The notes: a model not told the origin generated them from the sequence alone. A DNA stretch of 64,000 nt from CAVVZJ01 sp963752755 (GCA_963752755.1 CAVVZJ010000017.1:186001-250000), one strand, 5' to 3'. Counted from the stretch's first letter, positions 8,611 to 18,594 are shown. A program made the numbers and translations.

Positions 8611-9132
8611 ATGCGACGCATCTATGGCCTGATCGCCTTGGCCAGTGGTTTCATGTTCAGCCTGGCACCAGCGGCCGAGGCGCAGGTTCAGTTCTCGGTC
8701 GGCAACCCGTACTCGGGCCGGGCCATGACGTTCGGCAGCACCGGCACGGGCAACTTCTACGTCACGCCGGGTTACGGCGGCTACGGCAACAACAGTGGCT
8801 ACGGCAATTATGGTGGCTACGGCAATTACAGTGGCTACGGCAACTACAGCAACTACGGTTACGCCAATCCTTACGGCGGCCGCGTTAGCAACTACGGCTA
8901 CAGCTCCCCCGCGTACGGCTATAACGCCGCCCGCACCTACAGCTCCGGCTACGCCGGCTACGCCAATCCGACCACGAATTACGGCTATTCCGGCTACTCC
9001 AGCATTCCCAATTACGGCCAGAACTACAACCGGAACTGGCCGTACGGTGGCTCCCAGTCGTCCTACGGTTCGCCCTACAATTACTCGCGATCGTACTCGC
9101 CTTATGGCTACAAGCACGGCTGGCGACGTTGA
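8611..9132 (+). CDS. Secreted Gly/Tyr/Asn/Ser-rich low-complexity protein
   Basis: A 173-residue exported protein of unknown function. A Sec signal peptide (MRRIYGLIALASGFMFS, cleavage after AEA) precedes a body dominated by GYGNYGGYGNYSGYGNY-type repeats and then SYGSPYNYSRSYSPYGYKHG. There is no catalytic motif. Such Gly/Tyr-rich chains are typical of self-associating or structural surface proteins, but that role is inferred. The ribosome-binding site GAGGAG lies 7 bases before the ATG. It is the first of three similar genes in a row (8611, 9379, 10285) and is followed by a strong hairpin at 9220-9267. Confidence 0.8.
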   Translation: MRRIYGLIALASGFMFSLAPAAEAQVQFSVGNPYSGRAMTFGSTGTGNFYVTPGYGGYGNNSGYGNYGGYGNYSGYGNYSNYGYANPYGGRVSNYGYSSPAYGYNAARTYSSGYAGYANPTTNYGYSGYSSIPNYGQNYNRNWPYGGSQSSYGSPYNYSRSYSPYGYKHGWRR

Positions 9133-9219
9133 TCGAGCCTCGGTGCAGGTGACCGTTCGTGGGTATCCGACGGATTCGCCGCGAGCTGACCGACCCGTCT
9201 GAGCCGTCGTGAGGAACAA

Positions 9220-9267
9220 GCGGGGGAGGACCCGCGATCCCGAACCGGGGCGCGGGCCCTCCCCCGC
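9220..9267 (+). terminator. 17-bp stem-loop, likely transcription terminator
   Basis: The arms at 9220-9236 and 9251-9267 pair over 17 bp with one A-C mismatch around a 14-base loop (GCGGGGGAGG opposite CCTCCCCCGC). It lies 90 bp after the stop of the Gly/Tyr-rich gene. No T-tract follows, which is common in GC-rich genomes. Confidence 0.6.
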
Positions 9268-9378
9268 CGTCATTGCCGGCACGATCCGGGGACGTAGAAT
9301 GCCCCGGAGGGCCCCGCAATTCTGATTCACGCCGCCCGGCACGGATCGCGGGAGCCCGAGGAAGGCAAGGTGAGCACC

Positions 9379-10190
9379 ATGTTGCGTCGGATCACGCTCG
9401 GACTCCTCACGGCGGCCGGGCTCGCCCTGGTTCCGGCAACGCGCTTGAATGCCCAGTACACCTACGGACCCCGCTACGGCGTGGGCGGTTACGGGGCAGC
9501 CTCGGGATATGGGTACAACTTCGCGACCCCCTTCCTACAACTTCCCGACTCCCGTCGCCACTCCCCCCGCTTCCCGCGCCAGCCAGCCGGCGGCGGCGGT
9601 CACGAGTGTCTCCCCCGCTCGGAGGCCCTCGTCCAACATCCGCAGAGGGGCCTCCGCCGCTCTCTACACGGCCGGTTACGCCATCACGCCCCCCACCCCG
9701 TTTGCCTCGGCCCTACCGGGACCTGCCACGGGTTACGGCGTCTGGACGAACGCTCCGAGTGCCCTGGCCTACAGCGCCTATAGCTTGCCAGGCAACTACT
9801 ATCAGCCGACGCAACCATCCTATCTTCCCTACTCGCCATCCATCGGCTCCACGCCGGCCGGCTACGGAACGCCGGTGACGGCGATCACGTTCAGCACGCC
9901 CAATGGCCCCCTGACGCTCGGGCAAGCCTCCACGAACGTGACGGGCAACGAGATGCTCTATCGCGCCGGTTATGCGGGTTACACCGCTCCGACGCCGTAT
10001 CTACAGCTACGGCATGAACTCGACGTTCGGCACCTCGCCGAGTTATCCGACCTACGGAGCCTCGACCCCCTCACTGGCGACCCCCTACGGCACCTACGGC
10101 AACATGATCACACCGACCGGTGCGCCGACGGGAACGCCCCTGATGGGTTCCGGGACGTTCGGCTTCGGGGTTAATCCCGGCGGACGTTGA
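9379..10190 (+). pseudogene. Secreted Gly/Tyr/Pro/Thr-rich protein, two apparent frameshifts
   Basis: The second of three exported low-complexity proteins. It has a signal peptide (LRRITLGLLTAAGLALVPATRLNA) and then QYTYGPRYGVGGYGAASGYG. The frame changes near 9530, just after a CCCCC run, continuing YNFPTPVATPPASRAS and ALYTAGYAITPPTPFASALP. It changes again near 10005, continuing YSYGMNSTFGTSPSYPTYG to the stop at 10190. With both repaired the protein would be about 270 residues. An upstream GTG at 9370 is an alternative start; GAGGAAGG precedes both. Composition stays coherent across the breaks, so either the decay is recent or the breaks are sequence errors. Confidence 0.65.
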
Positions 10191-10284
10191 GCCCTGTGTT
10201 ATCCTTCGACAGACAGGGGGCGTGTCCCGGCCGTCGTCGGCCTGTCTCCGCCGGCCGGGCTCGCGAACGATCGAGGAGGCGACG

Positions 10285-10701
10285 ATGCGACGGTTGCTCT
10301 ACGCGTTCCCGCTCGGCCTCGCCTTGCTGACGGCGCCGCTGCCGGCTCGGGCGCAGGTCGCAGCCGGGTCCTCGGAACTTTCACCCTTCTTCGCAGCCCC
10401 CGGCAGGTACGGGGTCGCCTACGGCTACGCCAGCTACGGCGTCCCGGTGACCGCTTCCGCGTTCGCCTCGCCCTACGGCGCTGGCTTCGCCAACGGCTAC
10501 GCCCCCTACGGCTATCTGCCCGGTCGTTACGGTGTCGGCCTCTGGCGACCCGGCTACGCGGTGCCCGGCTACGCCTATGGCGCCTCAGCCTACCGCTACT
10601 ACCGGACCTTCCCGTACCCCTTCCGCCCCTACGCCCCGCCGGCCCCTCTGGGCTACTACGCCCCCTCCTACGGCTCGCTCTCGTCGTTTTCCGGCTGGTG
10701 A
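10285..10701 (+). CDS. Secreted Tyr/Gly/Ala/Pro-rich protein
   Basis: A 138-residue exported protein, third in the tandem set. The signal peptide RRLLYAFPLGLALLTAPLPARA is followed by a mature chain rich in GYA, YGA and PYG (YGVAYGYASYGVPV, RPGYAVPGYAYGASAYRYY) with a Pro/Tyr-rich tail. There are no cysteines and no enzyme motif. CGAGGAGGCGACG before the ATG gives a good ribosome-binding site. It shares signal peptide style and composition with its two upstream neighbours, suggesting duplication and joint function at the cell surface. It is convergent with the c-di-GMP enzyme gene, 36 bp away. Confidence 0.78.
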   Translation: MRRLLYAFPLGLALLTAPLPARAQVAAGSSELSPFFAAPGRYGVAYGYASYGVPVTASAFASPYGAGFANGYAPYGYLPGRYGVGLWRPGYAVPGYAYGASAYRYYRTFPYPFRPYAPPAPLGYYAPSYGSLSSFSGW

Positions 10702-10737
10702 GCGCCGCGGCGGCAGCCTGGCCGATCGCCCCGTCGA

Positions 10738-13700
10738 TCAGGTGGAGTCGGCCGACGTGAGTGAGCAGGGGAGGTGATCGAGGACGACGCGGTTGCGGCC
10801 GGATCGCTTGGCATGGTAGAGCGCGCGGTCGGCCTGCTCGATGAGCGTGGTGACGTCAGTCTCGGCTCCGTCGGCGGCTGCGACGCCGAAGCTGGCCGAG
10901 AGTGAGCCCGGGGCCCAGGGGTGACTGGCAATCGCCTTGCGAAGGTCCTCGGCGATGGCCGCGGCGTCGCGGCCAGTCGTGTCGGGCAGCAGGATGGCAA
11001 ACTCCTCGCCGCCGAGTCGGGCGACGAGGTCGTTGCCTCGAACGTTGCGGCGAAGGAGGCCGGCGACCGTGCTCAGGGCCGTATCGCCGGCCGGGTGTCC
11101 GAAGGTATCGTTGAATCGCTTGAACCGGTCGAGGTCGACGAGCAAGAGCGCCAGCGGGAGGCCCCGACGCGACGAGGCCAGCCGTGCCGATTCGATGGCC
11201 GCGAGGAAGGCGCGACGGTTCTTCAGACCGGTCAGGGCGTCGGTCTCCGCCAGCTCGATCAGGCGAGCGTTCAGCTCATTGGCCCTTCGAAGTTGCTCGG
11301 CCAGGCGGGCCTCCAGGCCCTTGCGATCGGTGATGTCGGTGGCGATACAACCCACGGCGAAGGGCTGGCCGTCCGGATCGAGCAGGGGGAACTTCACGCT
11401 GAAGAGGGTTCGGGGTCCGTCCGGCCATTCGATCTGTTCCTCGAACTGGCACACGGCGCCGTCCGTGATCACCTCACGATCATGGACCTGTCGCGTGGCG
11501 GCCAGTTCCAGGGGGAAAAGGTCGTCGTCGGTCAGGCCCACGGCTCGATCCTGGGGGAGTCCGAGGATTGACTCACAGGAGCGACTGGTCAGGAGGTAGC
11601 GACCGCGGGCATCCTTGACGCTGACGGCTGCCGGGCTATGGTCGAGGACCGCCTGGAGCAACGCCTCGTGACGCCTCAGGGCTTCCTCAGAGCGGGTCTG
11701 CTCGGTCACGTCCCGCGAGGTCAGCAGCAGACCGCGGACGGATGGGTCGTCCAGAAGGTTCTTGCCGACGATCTCCAGGTGCCGCCAGGAACCGTCCTTG
11801 TGCTGCACGCGGGCCCGCATCGTCTGTTCGGCGCCAGGGTGGCGCAGGGTCGCCTCGAAGACGTCGTGGGCGGCGGGCAGGTCGTCCGGGTGAACCCAGT
11901 CGAACGCGGGGCGGCCGGCGACCTCCTCCAGGGCGAACCCCAGAATCCGGCCCAGGGACGGGCTCTCCCAGCGAATCGTGCCGTCCGCTTCGAGAATCGT
12001 GACCATCTCGCCGACATGCTCCAGCAACGTCCTCGCCACCGGCTCCTCCGGCGTGGGCGGGATCGGCCAGGCGCGGTAGGGCACGATCTCCGCCGTTGTC
12101 CCGCCCAGCGGCCACGACGTTCCGTTGCCCGTCGCGTCGGACTCCAGCAATTCGAGGAAGGCCGCCACCACGCGGGGGTCGAGATGCGTGCCCGAGAGCG
12201 AGGCCAGATGCTCGCGAACCTTCGCCTCGGGCCAGGCCGCCCGGTAGGGTCGGTCGGATCGCAGGGCGTCCCAGATATCCACGGCCGCGAAGATCCGGGC
12301 CGAGAGCGGGATCGCCTCGCCGGCCAGACCGCGGGGATAACCGGTACCGTCCCAGCGCTCGTGGTGGCAAAATGGGATCTCCAGCGCCGGGCGAAGGTGG
12401 GCGATCGGCCAGAGCAGATCGACGGCCAGCTTCGGGTGACGCCGCATCACCTCCCACTCCACGTCCGTTAAGGGGCCACGTTTGTTCAGGATCGCGTCGG
12501 GAATGCCCATCTTGCCGATGTCGTGCAGCAAGGCGCCGCGTCGGACATGCACCAGATCGGGGCCGTCGAAGCCAATCGCGTGAGCCAGGCGGACGGTCAT
12601 CTCGGTGACGCGGCGGCTGTGCCCCTCGGTCTCGTGGTCGCGGAGGTCCAGGCGCCGGGCCCAGCCCTCGATGGTCGCCTCGTAGGCGTCGGCCAGCACG
12701 GTGTGGGAATGTTCCAGGTGCTTGCGAAGTTCGGCACTCTCGACGGCAATCGCCATCTGCCCGGCGAGCGTCCCGAGGTAGTCACGCCAGCAGGGCTCCC
12801 CCTCCAGCGGGGCGCGGTGGTAGATCTCCAGCACCCCCTTCGTCCGGCCCTTGGCGACCAGCGGGACGGCGTGATACGCCACGATCCCCTCGGCCGTGAA
12901 GATCGGTTGCCGTTGGAAGGTCTCGCTGGAGTGGCCCACGTCCGCCACGTGCAGCGGACCGAGCCCCATCACCACGCGCCCGACCAGGCTACTGTCCACC
13001 GGCACGATCGACCGCCGCAGAGCCTCGCCGTTCAGGCCGCGATCGGCGACGCAGGTGAGCGTCCGTCCTGACTCGTCGAGCAGCAGCACCGCCGCCGCAT
13101 CGACGCCCAGTTGCGTCTGCACCTGATCGAGCGCCACGTCGAGAACCCGCGGCAGATCTTCCCCGGACGAAATCGCCGCATCGATCCATCGCAGGGCCGC
13201 GATCTGCTCCAGCCGGCGCCGCAGGTGCCCATTCAGAGCCCGGATCTCCTCCTCGGCATGCCGGCGCTCGGTCACGTCCATCATCGATCCGATCATCCGA
13301 ACCGGCTCGCCCTGCTCGTCGCGCTCGATCAGGCCGCGGTCGAAGGTTGGAGCGTAGGTGCCGTCGAAGCGGCGGAAGCGATACTCGCTCGTCCAGTTCA
13401 GGCCCTCGCCATCAAGGGCCTGCTGGAGCGTCTGGATGACGGTGTTGCGGTCGTCCGGGTGGATCTGATCGGCCCACCAGTCATTTGCGGGCCGCACCGA
13501 CTCCGGTGGGTAGCCGTAGCAGATGGAGAAGCCCTCATTGAGCCAGAGGTGGCCGGTCTTCAGGTCCCAGTCCCAGATCACATCCCGCGTGGCCTGGGTC
13601 GCCATCTGGAACCGCCGTTCGCTGGCGCGGAGCTGTTCCTCGGCCTGCTTGCGCTCGGTGGCGTCCTCGACGACGTAGGAGAATCGCGGTGGCCCACCCA

Positions 13701-13875
13701 TCGGCGTCCCGACGTGGCAGACGGTCGCCGAGTACCAGACCGGCCGGTCGCCGATCGTGTCGGCATACTCGAAGCGGACCGGCTGGCCGGTCCGCTCGCT
13801 CTCGCGGTAGCGGGCGGGCCAGAACGCCAGGTTGTCCGGTCGCCTGGCCGTCTCGCGAAGCAAACGTCCACGCAA
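10738..13875 (-). CDS. PAS-PAS-GAF-HD-GYP-PAS-PAS-GGDEF c-di-GMP sensor enzyme (in-frame 1045 residues)
   Basis: A multidomain cytoplasmic sensor that could both break down and make cyclic-di-GMP. In order: end of a PAS domain, PAS (about 75-205), GAF (about 225-385), HD-GYP (about 395-580), two PAS domains (about 610-870), GGDEF (about 880-1040). The HD-GYP domain has LLHDIGKMGIPDAIL and HHERWDGTGYP, so the metal ligands look intact. The GGDEF domain has DALTGLKNRR, LLVDLDRFKRFND and RLGGEEF, an active signature. RGND lies five residues before GGEEF, the position of the inhibitory I-site. The true gene starts further upstream, near 14993, but that part is in other frames (see 13876-14993). 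No receiver or membrane domain is visible. Confidence 0.85.
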   Translation of the reverse strand: MRGRLLRETARRPDNLAFWPARYRESERTGQPVRFEYADTIGDRPVWYSATVCHVGTPMGGPPRFSYVVEDATERKQAEEQLRASERRFQMATQATRDVIWDWDLKTGHLWLNEGFSICYGYPPESVRPANDWWADQIHPDDRNTVIQTLQQALDGEGLNWTSEYRFRRFDGTYAPTFDRGLIERDEQGEPVRMIGSMMDVTERRHAEEEIRALNGHLRRRLEQIAALRWIDAAISSGEDLPRVLDVALDQVQTQLGVDAAAVLLLDESGRTLTCVADRGLNGEALRRSIVPVDSSLVGRVVMGLGPLHVADVGHSSETFQRQPIFTAEGIVAYHAVPLVAKGRTKGVLEIYHRAPLEGEPCWRDYLGTLAGQMAIAVESAELRKHLEHSHTVLADAYEATIEGWARRLDLRDHETEGHSRRVTEMTVRLAHAIGFDGPDLVHVRRGALLHDIGKMGIPDAILNKRGPLTDVEWEVMRRHPKLAVDLLWPIAHLRPALEIPFCHHERWDGTGYPRGLAGEAIPLSARIFAAVDIWDALRSDRPYRAAWPEAKVREHLASLSGTHLDPRVVAAFLELLESDATGNGTSWPLGGTTAEIVPYRAWPIPPTPEEPVARTLLEHVGEMVTILEADGTIRWESPSLGRILGFALEEVAGRPAFDWVHPDDLPAAHDVFEATLRHPGAEQTMRARVQHKDGSWRHLEIVGKNLLDDPSVRGLLLTSRDVTEQTRSEEALRRHEALLQAVLDHSPAAVSVKDARGRYLLTSRSCESILGLPQDRAVGLTDDDLFPLELAATRQVHDREVITDGAVCQFEEQIEWPDGPRTLFSVKFPLLDPDGQPFAVGCIATDITDRKGLEARLAEQLRRANELNARLIELAETDALTGLKNRRAFLAAIESARLASSRRGLPLALLLVDLDRFKRFNDTFGHPAGDTALSTVAGLLRRNVRGNDLVARLGGEEFAILLPDTTGRDAAAIAEDLRKAIASHPWAPGSLSASFGVAAADGAETDVTTLIEQADRALYHAKRSGRNRVVLDHLPCSLTSADST

Positions 13876-14993
13876 CGCCTCGGCGGACTCGCCGAAGTGC
13901 CGGGCCGTCGCCGGGTTGGCCGAGACGAACCGGATCGTCGTCGCCGATCAGATCCACCACGCCCATCATCATCGGCGAGCTGTCGTAGAGGCTCCGCAGG
14001 ACCGACTCACTTTCTAGCAGAGCGGCGTTGGAAACCGCCAGCGCCATGGTCCGCTCGGCAACGCGGATCTCGAGCAGGTTGCGCGACTCCTGCAACGCCT
14101 CGTCGGCAGACTTGCGGGCGGTGATGTCCCGGATACTGGCGCGGAAGCCGAGCGACTGGTTGTCGGCGTCGGCGAACGGGTGCCAGGCAATCTCCATCCA
14201 GAGCGTCGAGCCGTCCTTGTGCTTGACGCGAAACTCACACCGCTCGCCTCGCGAGCCGCCACGGGCCTCCTCAAAGAGCCGGGCGACCCGCTCGGCGTCC
14301 TCGGGGTGGACCAGCGGCCGGGGGAAATCCGGCATCGCGAGGCAGTCGGCGACCGAGTAGCCGGTGTGCCGCTCGACCGCCAGGTTGACCCAGCGGAGCC
14401 GACCCTCGGGACCGACCCAGATTTCCCAGTCGAAGGTCGCATCCGCGACGGCCCGGAACCGGCCCCGGGGGCAACGTGGCCGGCTCGCCACCCGCTCGCT
14501 CGGCACCGAATTCTCGGCCGACCGACGCCGACGCGACTTCGCGCCGGCCGGCGCAACGTCACCAGGATGCGCGACTCGGAATCGACGGCCATCGCGATCC
14601 GGCGGGCCACCAGTCGCACGGGCCGGCGCCCGGCGGGCCGTGACCCGCTCCCAGCGGAATCACGGCAACGGTGGCCCGACCCCGGATCAGCCGCTCCAGC
14701 CGCGAACCGAGTCCCGACTCCGCCCAGGTCGCGCCCAGGTCGGCCAGCGACCGGCCTGCCAGGCGATCCGGCTCCACGCCCACTGCGCGGCCGAATGCCC
14801 GGTTCGCCCGACGGATGCGGAGGTCTGCGTCGAGGATCGCCAGCGGAGGCCGGCGACTTGAAACGGCCAGTGTCTCGGCGATCCGCAGCAATTGACCGGC
14901 GGTCGTCACCCGCTCCTGCACCTCGCGGGGCGTTCCGCTGGCAGATCTCGGCATCGCCCGGCTTCCGATCGCCTCGCGCGAACTCGTCTCCAT
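13876..14993 (-). pseudogene. N-terminal PAS region of the c-di-GMP sensor, out of frame
   Basis: Three frames must be joined. The first, from the ATG at 14993, gives METSSREAIG and a PAS-like segment (PPLAILDADLRIRRANRAFG). A short stretch (RRIAMAVDSESRILVTLRR) is in the second. The third gives a PAS/PAC pair (ADATFDWEIWVGPEGRLRWV, FRVKHKDGSTLWMEIAWHP) ending near 13940, where the frame passes into the 10738-13875 ORF. The join reads MMMGVVDLIGDD into IRFVSANPATARHFGES. That makes three apparent indels in 1.1 kb, suggesting decay or sequence error. Confidence 0.6.
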
Positions 14994-15413
14994 CGGTCTC
15001 TTCCGCCGGCGGCCGGACCAGGCCCAGGGCGACGACTCCCGCGGCGTGCCCATCGATTGCCCGGTCTCTAAAGCAACCTAGCTCCAATCCGGACAGGCGG
15101 TCCGTCGAACTCCGGTTCCGGGGACGGCCACCGACCTCGCGGCCAGCGCAACTCATTTATATCAGAGAGTTTGAAGGTCATCCGGCCTGCCGATTCCCCC
15201 AAGCTGGTGAAGGGAACCATCTTTGCTTTACAATGAGAACTTCCGCGGTACTCCGTGGGCCCCCTTCGGTCGAGCAACCTGGACCCGCCGTTCCGGTGGC
15301 CATCCCCGGACCGACCCGAAGCCCCCGGCGTTGTTTGGGCGAAACGTCTGCGACGACCCCGAGCCGGCGTGGAGCGGGAACCTGCAGGACTCTTAGTCAG
15401 GATCGAGGATGCG
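14994..15413. other. Divergent intergenic region
   Basis: These 420 bases separate the c-di-GMP sensor from cheB. The middle (about 15150-15240) is AT-richer than its surroundings, with TACAAT at 15229-15234 as a possible -10 element for the plus-strand genes. No -35 match is clear and no gene was recognised. Confidence 0.3.
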
Positions 15414-16031
15414 ATGCCCGGCCACGATATCATCGTCATCGGAGCCTCGGCTGGAGGGGTCGAGGCGTTGACGAACCTGGTCAGCCTCCTGCCCGGAGAA
15501 TTGCCGGCCTCGCTGTTCATCGTCCTGCACGTGCCGCCGCACGGTTCGAGCGTGCTGCCGCGAATCCTCGGCCGCAAGTCCCAGCTCCCGGTCGTCCACG
15601 CCAGCCACGGCGAGCCGATCTTGCCCGGCCGGGTCTATGTCGCCCCGCCCGACCACCACCTGCTGATCCGCCGCGGCGTGATTCACCTTTCCCGCGGCCC
15701 TCGGGAGAACGGCCACCGGCCGGCCCTCGATCCGCTCTTCCGATCGGCTGCCGTCGCTTATGGCCCCCGCGTCGTCGGCGTCGTCCTCTCCGGATCTCTC
15801 GACGATGGCACCGCCGGGCTCGAGGCGATCAAGCAGCGCGGGGGACTCGCGATGGTGCAGGACCCCAACGAGGCGCTCTATCCCGGCATGCCCCGCAGCG
15901 CTGTGGAGACCGTCGCCGTCGATCACGTCGCCCCGATCAGCGAGCTGGCGGTCCTGCTGGACCACCTGGCCCACGATGCCGTCGAGGACGAATCCGGAGA
16001 CCCGCCCATGCCCGACGACGATGGTCCGTGA
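15414..16031 (+). CDS. cheB: CheB-type protein-glutamate methylesterase domain
   Basis: A methylesterase/deamidase acting on glutamyl residues of chemoreceptors; here it is a stand-alone CheB without a receiver domain. The nucleotide-binding-like start is IIVIGASAGGVEALTNLV, with the catalytic Ser in SAGG. The His is in LHVPPHGSSVLP and the Asp in LSGSLDDGTAGLEAIKQRGG. The ATG at 15414 is preceded by GAGG. The real protein continues past this ORF: a Zn-ribbon-like tail (see 16032-16497) is in shifted frames. It is the first gene of a plus-strand chemosensory set, followed by a CheB-CheR-PAS fusion whose ATG overlaps the end of the tail. Confidence 0.82.
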   Translation: MPGHDIIVIGASAGGVEALTNLVSLLPGELPASLFIVLHVPPHGSSVLPRILGRKSQLPVVHASHGEPILPGRVYVAPPDHHLLIRRGVIHLSRGPRENGHRPALDPLFRSAAVAYGPRVVGVVLSGSLDDGTAGLEAIKQRGGLAMVQDPNEALYPGMPRSAVETVAVDHVAPISELAVLLDHLAHDAVEDESGDPPMPDDDGP

Positions 16032-16497
16032 GGACGAGATGGCCGAATTCGAGCCGCTCCCAGTTCCAGAACCCCGACCGCCCCGGCAAGCCCTCCGGCT
16101 TCGGCTGCCCCGACTGCGGCGGCTCCCTGTTCGAGCTCAACGAGGGGGAGCTGATCCGCTTCCGCTGCCGGGTCGGACACGCCTGGACCGTCTCAGAGCC
16201 TCCTGGCCGAGCAGGCCGAGTCGCTCGAGTCGGCCATCTGGACCGCCCTGCGGGCCCTGGAGGAGCGGGCCGCCCTGGCCGAGCGGGTGGCGGAGCGGCT
16301 CCGCCAGCGCGGCCGAGAACCGCTCGGCCCAGCGATTCGATCGCCAGGCCATCGACGCCTGGCGGCGGGCCGAGCTGGTCCGACAGCTCCTCTCGCAGGC
16401 ACCGGACATCGACGCCGAGACGGCCGGAGACGACGATCCGGGCACCGGCGCCGAGGCGAGCCCCGGCACCGGGGAAGGTACGGCTCCCAATGGCTGA
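16032..16497 (+). pseudogene. C-terminal tail of the CheB protein, frameshifted
   Basis: Joining frames gives GFGCPDCGGSLFELNEGELI, RFRCRVGHAWTVSE (four Cys/His positions of a zinc ribbon), then a helical stretch AEQAESLESAIWTALRALEE and finally RSAQRFDRQAIDAWRRAELV ending at TGA 16495-16497. This tail is one I recall from planctomycete and other stand-alone CheB proteins. At least three single-base shifts are needed in about 450 bases. The stop overlaps the next ATG (16490) by 8 bases, supporting this as the true gene end. Confidence 0.6.
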
Positions 16498-17218
16498 GCC
16501 CGAGCTGCCCACGGCCGGCACACCTCGCGTCGTCGCCCTCGCAGCCTCGGCCGGTGGCCTCAGCGCCTACCTCAAGCTGCTCGCGGCCCTGCCCGCCGAC
16601 TTCCCCGCGGCCATCGTCCTGGTCCAGCACCTCGACCCCAACCACGCAAGCCTCATGGCCGAGATCCTCGGCCGTCGCATCCGCCTGCGGTCCAGGCAGG
16701 CCGAGGACGGCGAGCGGCTCCAGGCCGGCGTCGTGTACGTCGCCCCGCCCGACCGCCACCTGCTCGTCAATCCCGACGGTACACTGTCCCTGACCCGCAC
16801 GGCCCTGGTACACTTCGTCCGCCCTTCGGCCGACCTGTCTCTTCGAATCCGTCGCCGCAGCCAGCGTGACCGCGCCGTCGCGGTCGTCCTGACCGGCACA
16901 GGCACCGACGGCGCCAGCGGTCTCGCGGCCGTCAAGGCCGCTGGCGGCATCACGATCGCCCAGGACGAGGGCTCCTCCGAGCACTTCGGGATGCCCCAGG
17001 CCGCCATCCGGACCGGGTGCGTGGACTTCGTCCTGCCGCTCCCGGAGATCGCCCCCAAGCTGATCGCACTTGACGCGATCCGGAGACGACGCCGCATGAG
17101 CCAGGAACCGGACGACCAGAACCGCGAGGACAGCCATGAGGTCCGTTCGAAGCCCTGCTGGACTATCTCCGACGCAACCGCGGCTTCGACTTCACCGGCT
17201 ACAAGCGAGCCAGCCTGA
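16490..17218 (+). CDS. CheB domain of a CheB-CheR-PAS fusion (in-frame part)
   Basis: A second methylesterase domain. VVALAASAGGLSAYLKLLAA has the Ser motif, LVQHLDPNHASLMAEIL the His, and VVLTGTGTDGASGLAAVKAA the Asp. The linker after DAIRRRRRMSQEP should lead into a CheR methyltransferase, but the frame changes near 17148 and this ORF ends in nonsense. Fusions of CheB, CheR and PAS domains are a known bacterial architecture that links adaptation enzymes to a sensor. The start ATG 16490 overlaps the preceding cheB tail, so the two are probably translationally coupled. Confidence 0.78.
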   Translation: MAEPELPTAGTPRVVALAASAGGLSAYLKLLAALPADFPAAIVLVQHLDPNHASLMAEILGRRIRLRSRQAEDGERLQAGVVYVAPPDRHLLVNPDGTLSLTRTALVHFVRPSADLSLRIRRRSQRDRAVAVVLTGTGTDGASGLAAVKAAGGITIAQDEGSSEHFGMPQAAIRTGCVDFVLPLPEIAPKLIALDAIRRRRRMSQEPDDQNREDSHEVRSKPCWTISDATAASTSPATSEPA

Positions 17219-18417
17219 GGCGCCGCGATCAACAAGCGGATGGCCCTGGTCGGCATCGGGGCTACGACCCCTACGTGGACTACCTGGAGGTCCACCCCGA
17301 GGAGTTCGACCACCTCTTCGACACGATCCTGATCAACGTCACCGCCTTCTTCCGCGACCCCTCCGCCTGGGAGTGTCCTCCAGGCCGAGATCGTGCCCAG
17401 ACTCGTCGCGGCCAGGCAGCCCGACGAGCCGATCCGCGTCTGGAGTGCCGGCTGCGCCTCGGGCGAGGAGGCCTACACCATCGCCATGGTCATGGCCGAG
17501 GTCCTGGGCCTCGACCAGCTCCGCGAACAGGTCAAGATCTACGCCACCGACGTGGACGAGAAGGCCCTGACCCTCGCCCGCCAGGCCACCTACGACGAGC
17601 GCCAGATCGAGGGCGTCCCCCACGAGCTCCTGCGCCAGGTACTTCGAGCCGATCAACGGCCGCTACGCCATCTCCAAGGACCTTCGCCGCTCGGTGATCT
17701 TCGGCCGTCACGACCTGATCCAGGACGCCCCGATCTCGCGGATCGACCTGCTGGTCTGCCGCAACACCTTGATGTACTTCAACCAGGAGACCCAGGCCCG
17801 CATCCTCGACCGCTTCCACTTCGCCCTGAACGACCGCGGCCATTCTCTTCCTTGGCAAGGCCGAGACCCTGCTGACCTACAACAACACCTTCGCCGCCGT
17901 GGACCTCAAGCGGCGGATCTTCGCCAAGGTTGCCCGCGGCAACGACCGTGAACGGCTCATCGGCCTGGCTCGCAACGGCCACGGACCCGAGGCAGGCCAA
18001 CCACCTGGTCAGCCACGTCCGGCTCCGCGAGGCCGCCTTCGAGACCGCCGCCGTCGCCCAGATCGTGGTCGACTTCAGCGGCATGCTCGCCCTGGCCAAC
18101 GAGCGCGCCCGCACTCTCTTCAACCTCGCTCCCAGCGACCTCGGCCGGCCCTTCCAGGACCATCAGATCTCCTACCGACCCGCCGAGCTCCGCTCCTGCA
18201 TCGATCGCGTTTACAAGGAGCGGCGGCCCGTCATCCTCGACGAGGTCGAGTGGCCGCACTCCGATGGCGACTCCTCCTACTTCGACATCCGGCTTCGTCC
18301 CCCTGCTCGATCCCGCCGGCAGCCTCCTCGGCGCCGCCATCACCTTCCTCGACGTCACCGACAACAAGCGGCTCAAGGACAACCTCCAGCAATCCCACCG
18401 CGAGCTGGAGACCGCCT

Positions 18418-18594
18418 ACGAGGAACTCCAATCCACCAACGAGGAACTGGAGACCACCAACGAAGAACTCCAATCGACCGTCGAGGAACTGGAGACCACC
18501 AACGAGGAGCTCCAATCGACCAACGAAGAACTCGAGACCATGAACGAGGAGCTCCAATCGACCAACGAGGAACTCGAGACGGTCAATGAGGAGC
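18418..18594 (+). repeat. Tandem coding repeats for a coiled coil
   Basis: Imperfect units of about 42 bases encode alternating EELQSTNEELETT segments, five to six times. Repeats like this are a known linker in CheB-CheR-PAS proteins. The conservation is at protein level, with many codon-level differences. Confidence 0.7.

Noticed and set aside
10902..13126. Several plus-strand frames opposite the c-di-GMP sensor
   Set aside because: Antisense shadows with no start signals or domains.
14180..17218. 1012-codon plus-strand open frame
   Set aside because: It is antisense to the c-di-GMP sensor in its first part and only becomes real coding at the CheB tail and second CheB. High GC leaves long open frames, and no single protein is supported.
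18418..18594. Regular repeats considered as a CRISPR array
   Set aside because: Units are in frame, vary like codons and encode NEELET/NEELQS heptads; there are no unique spacers.
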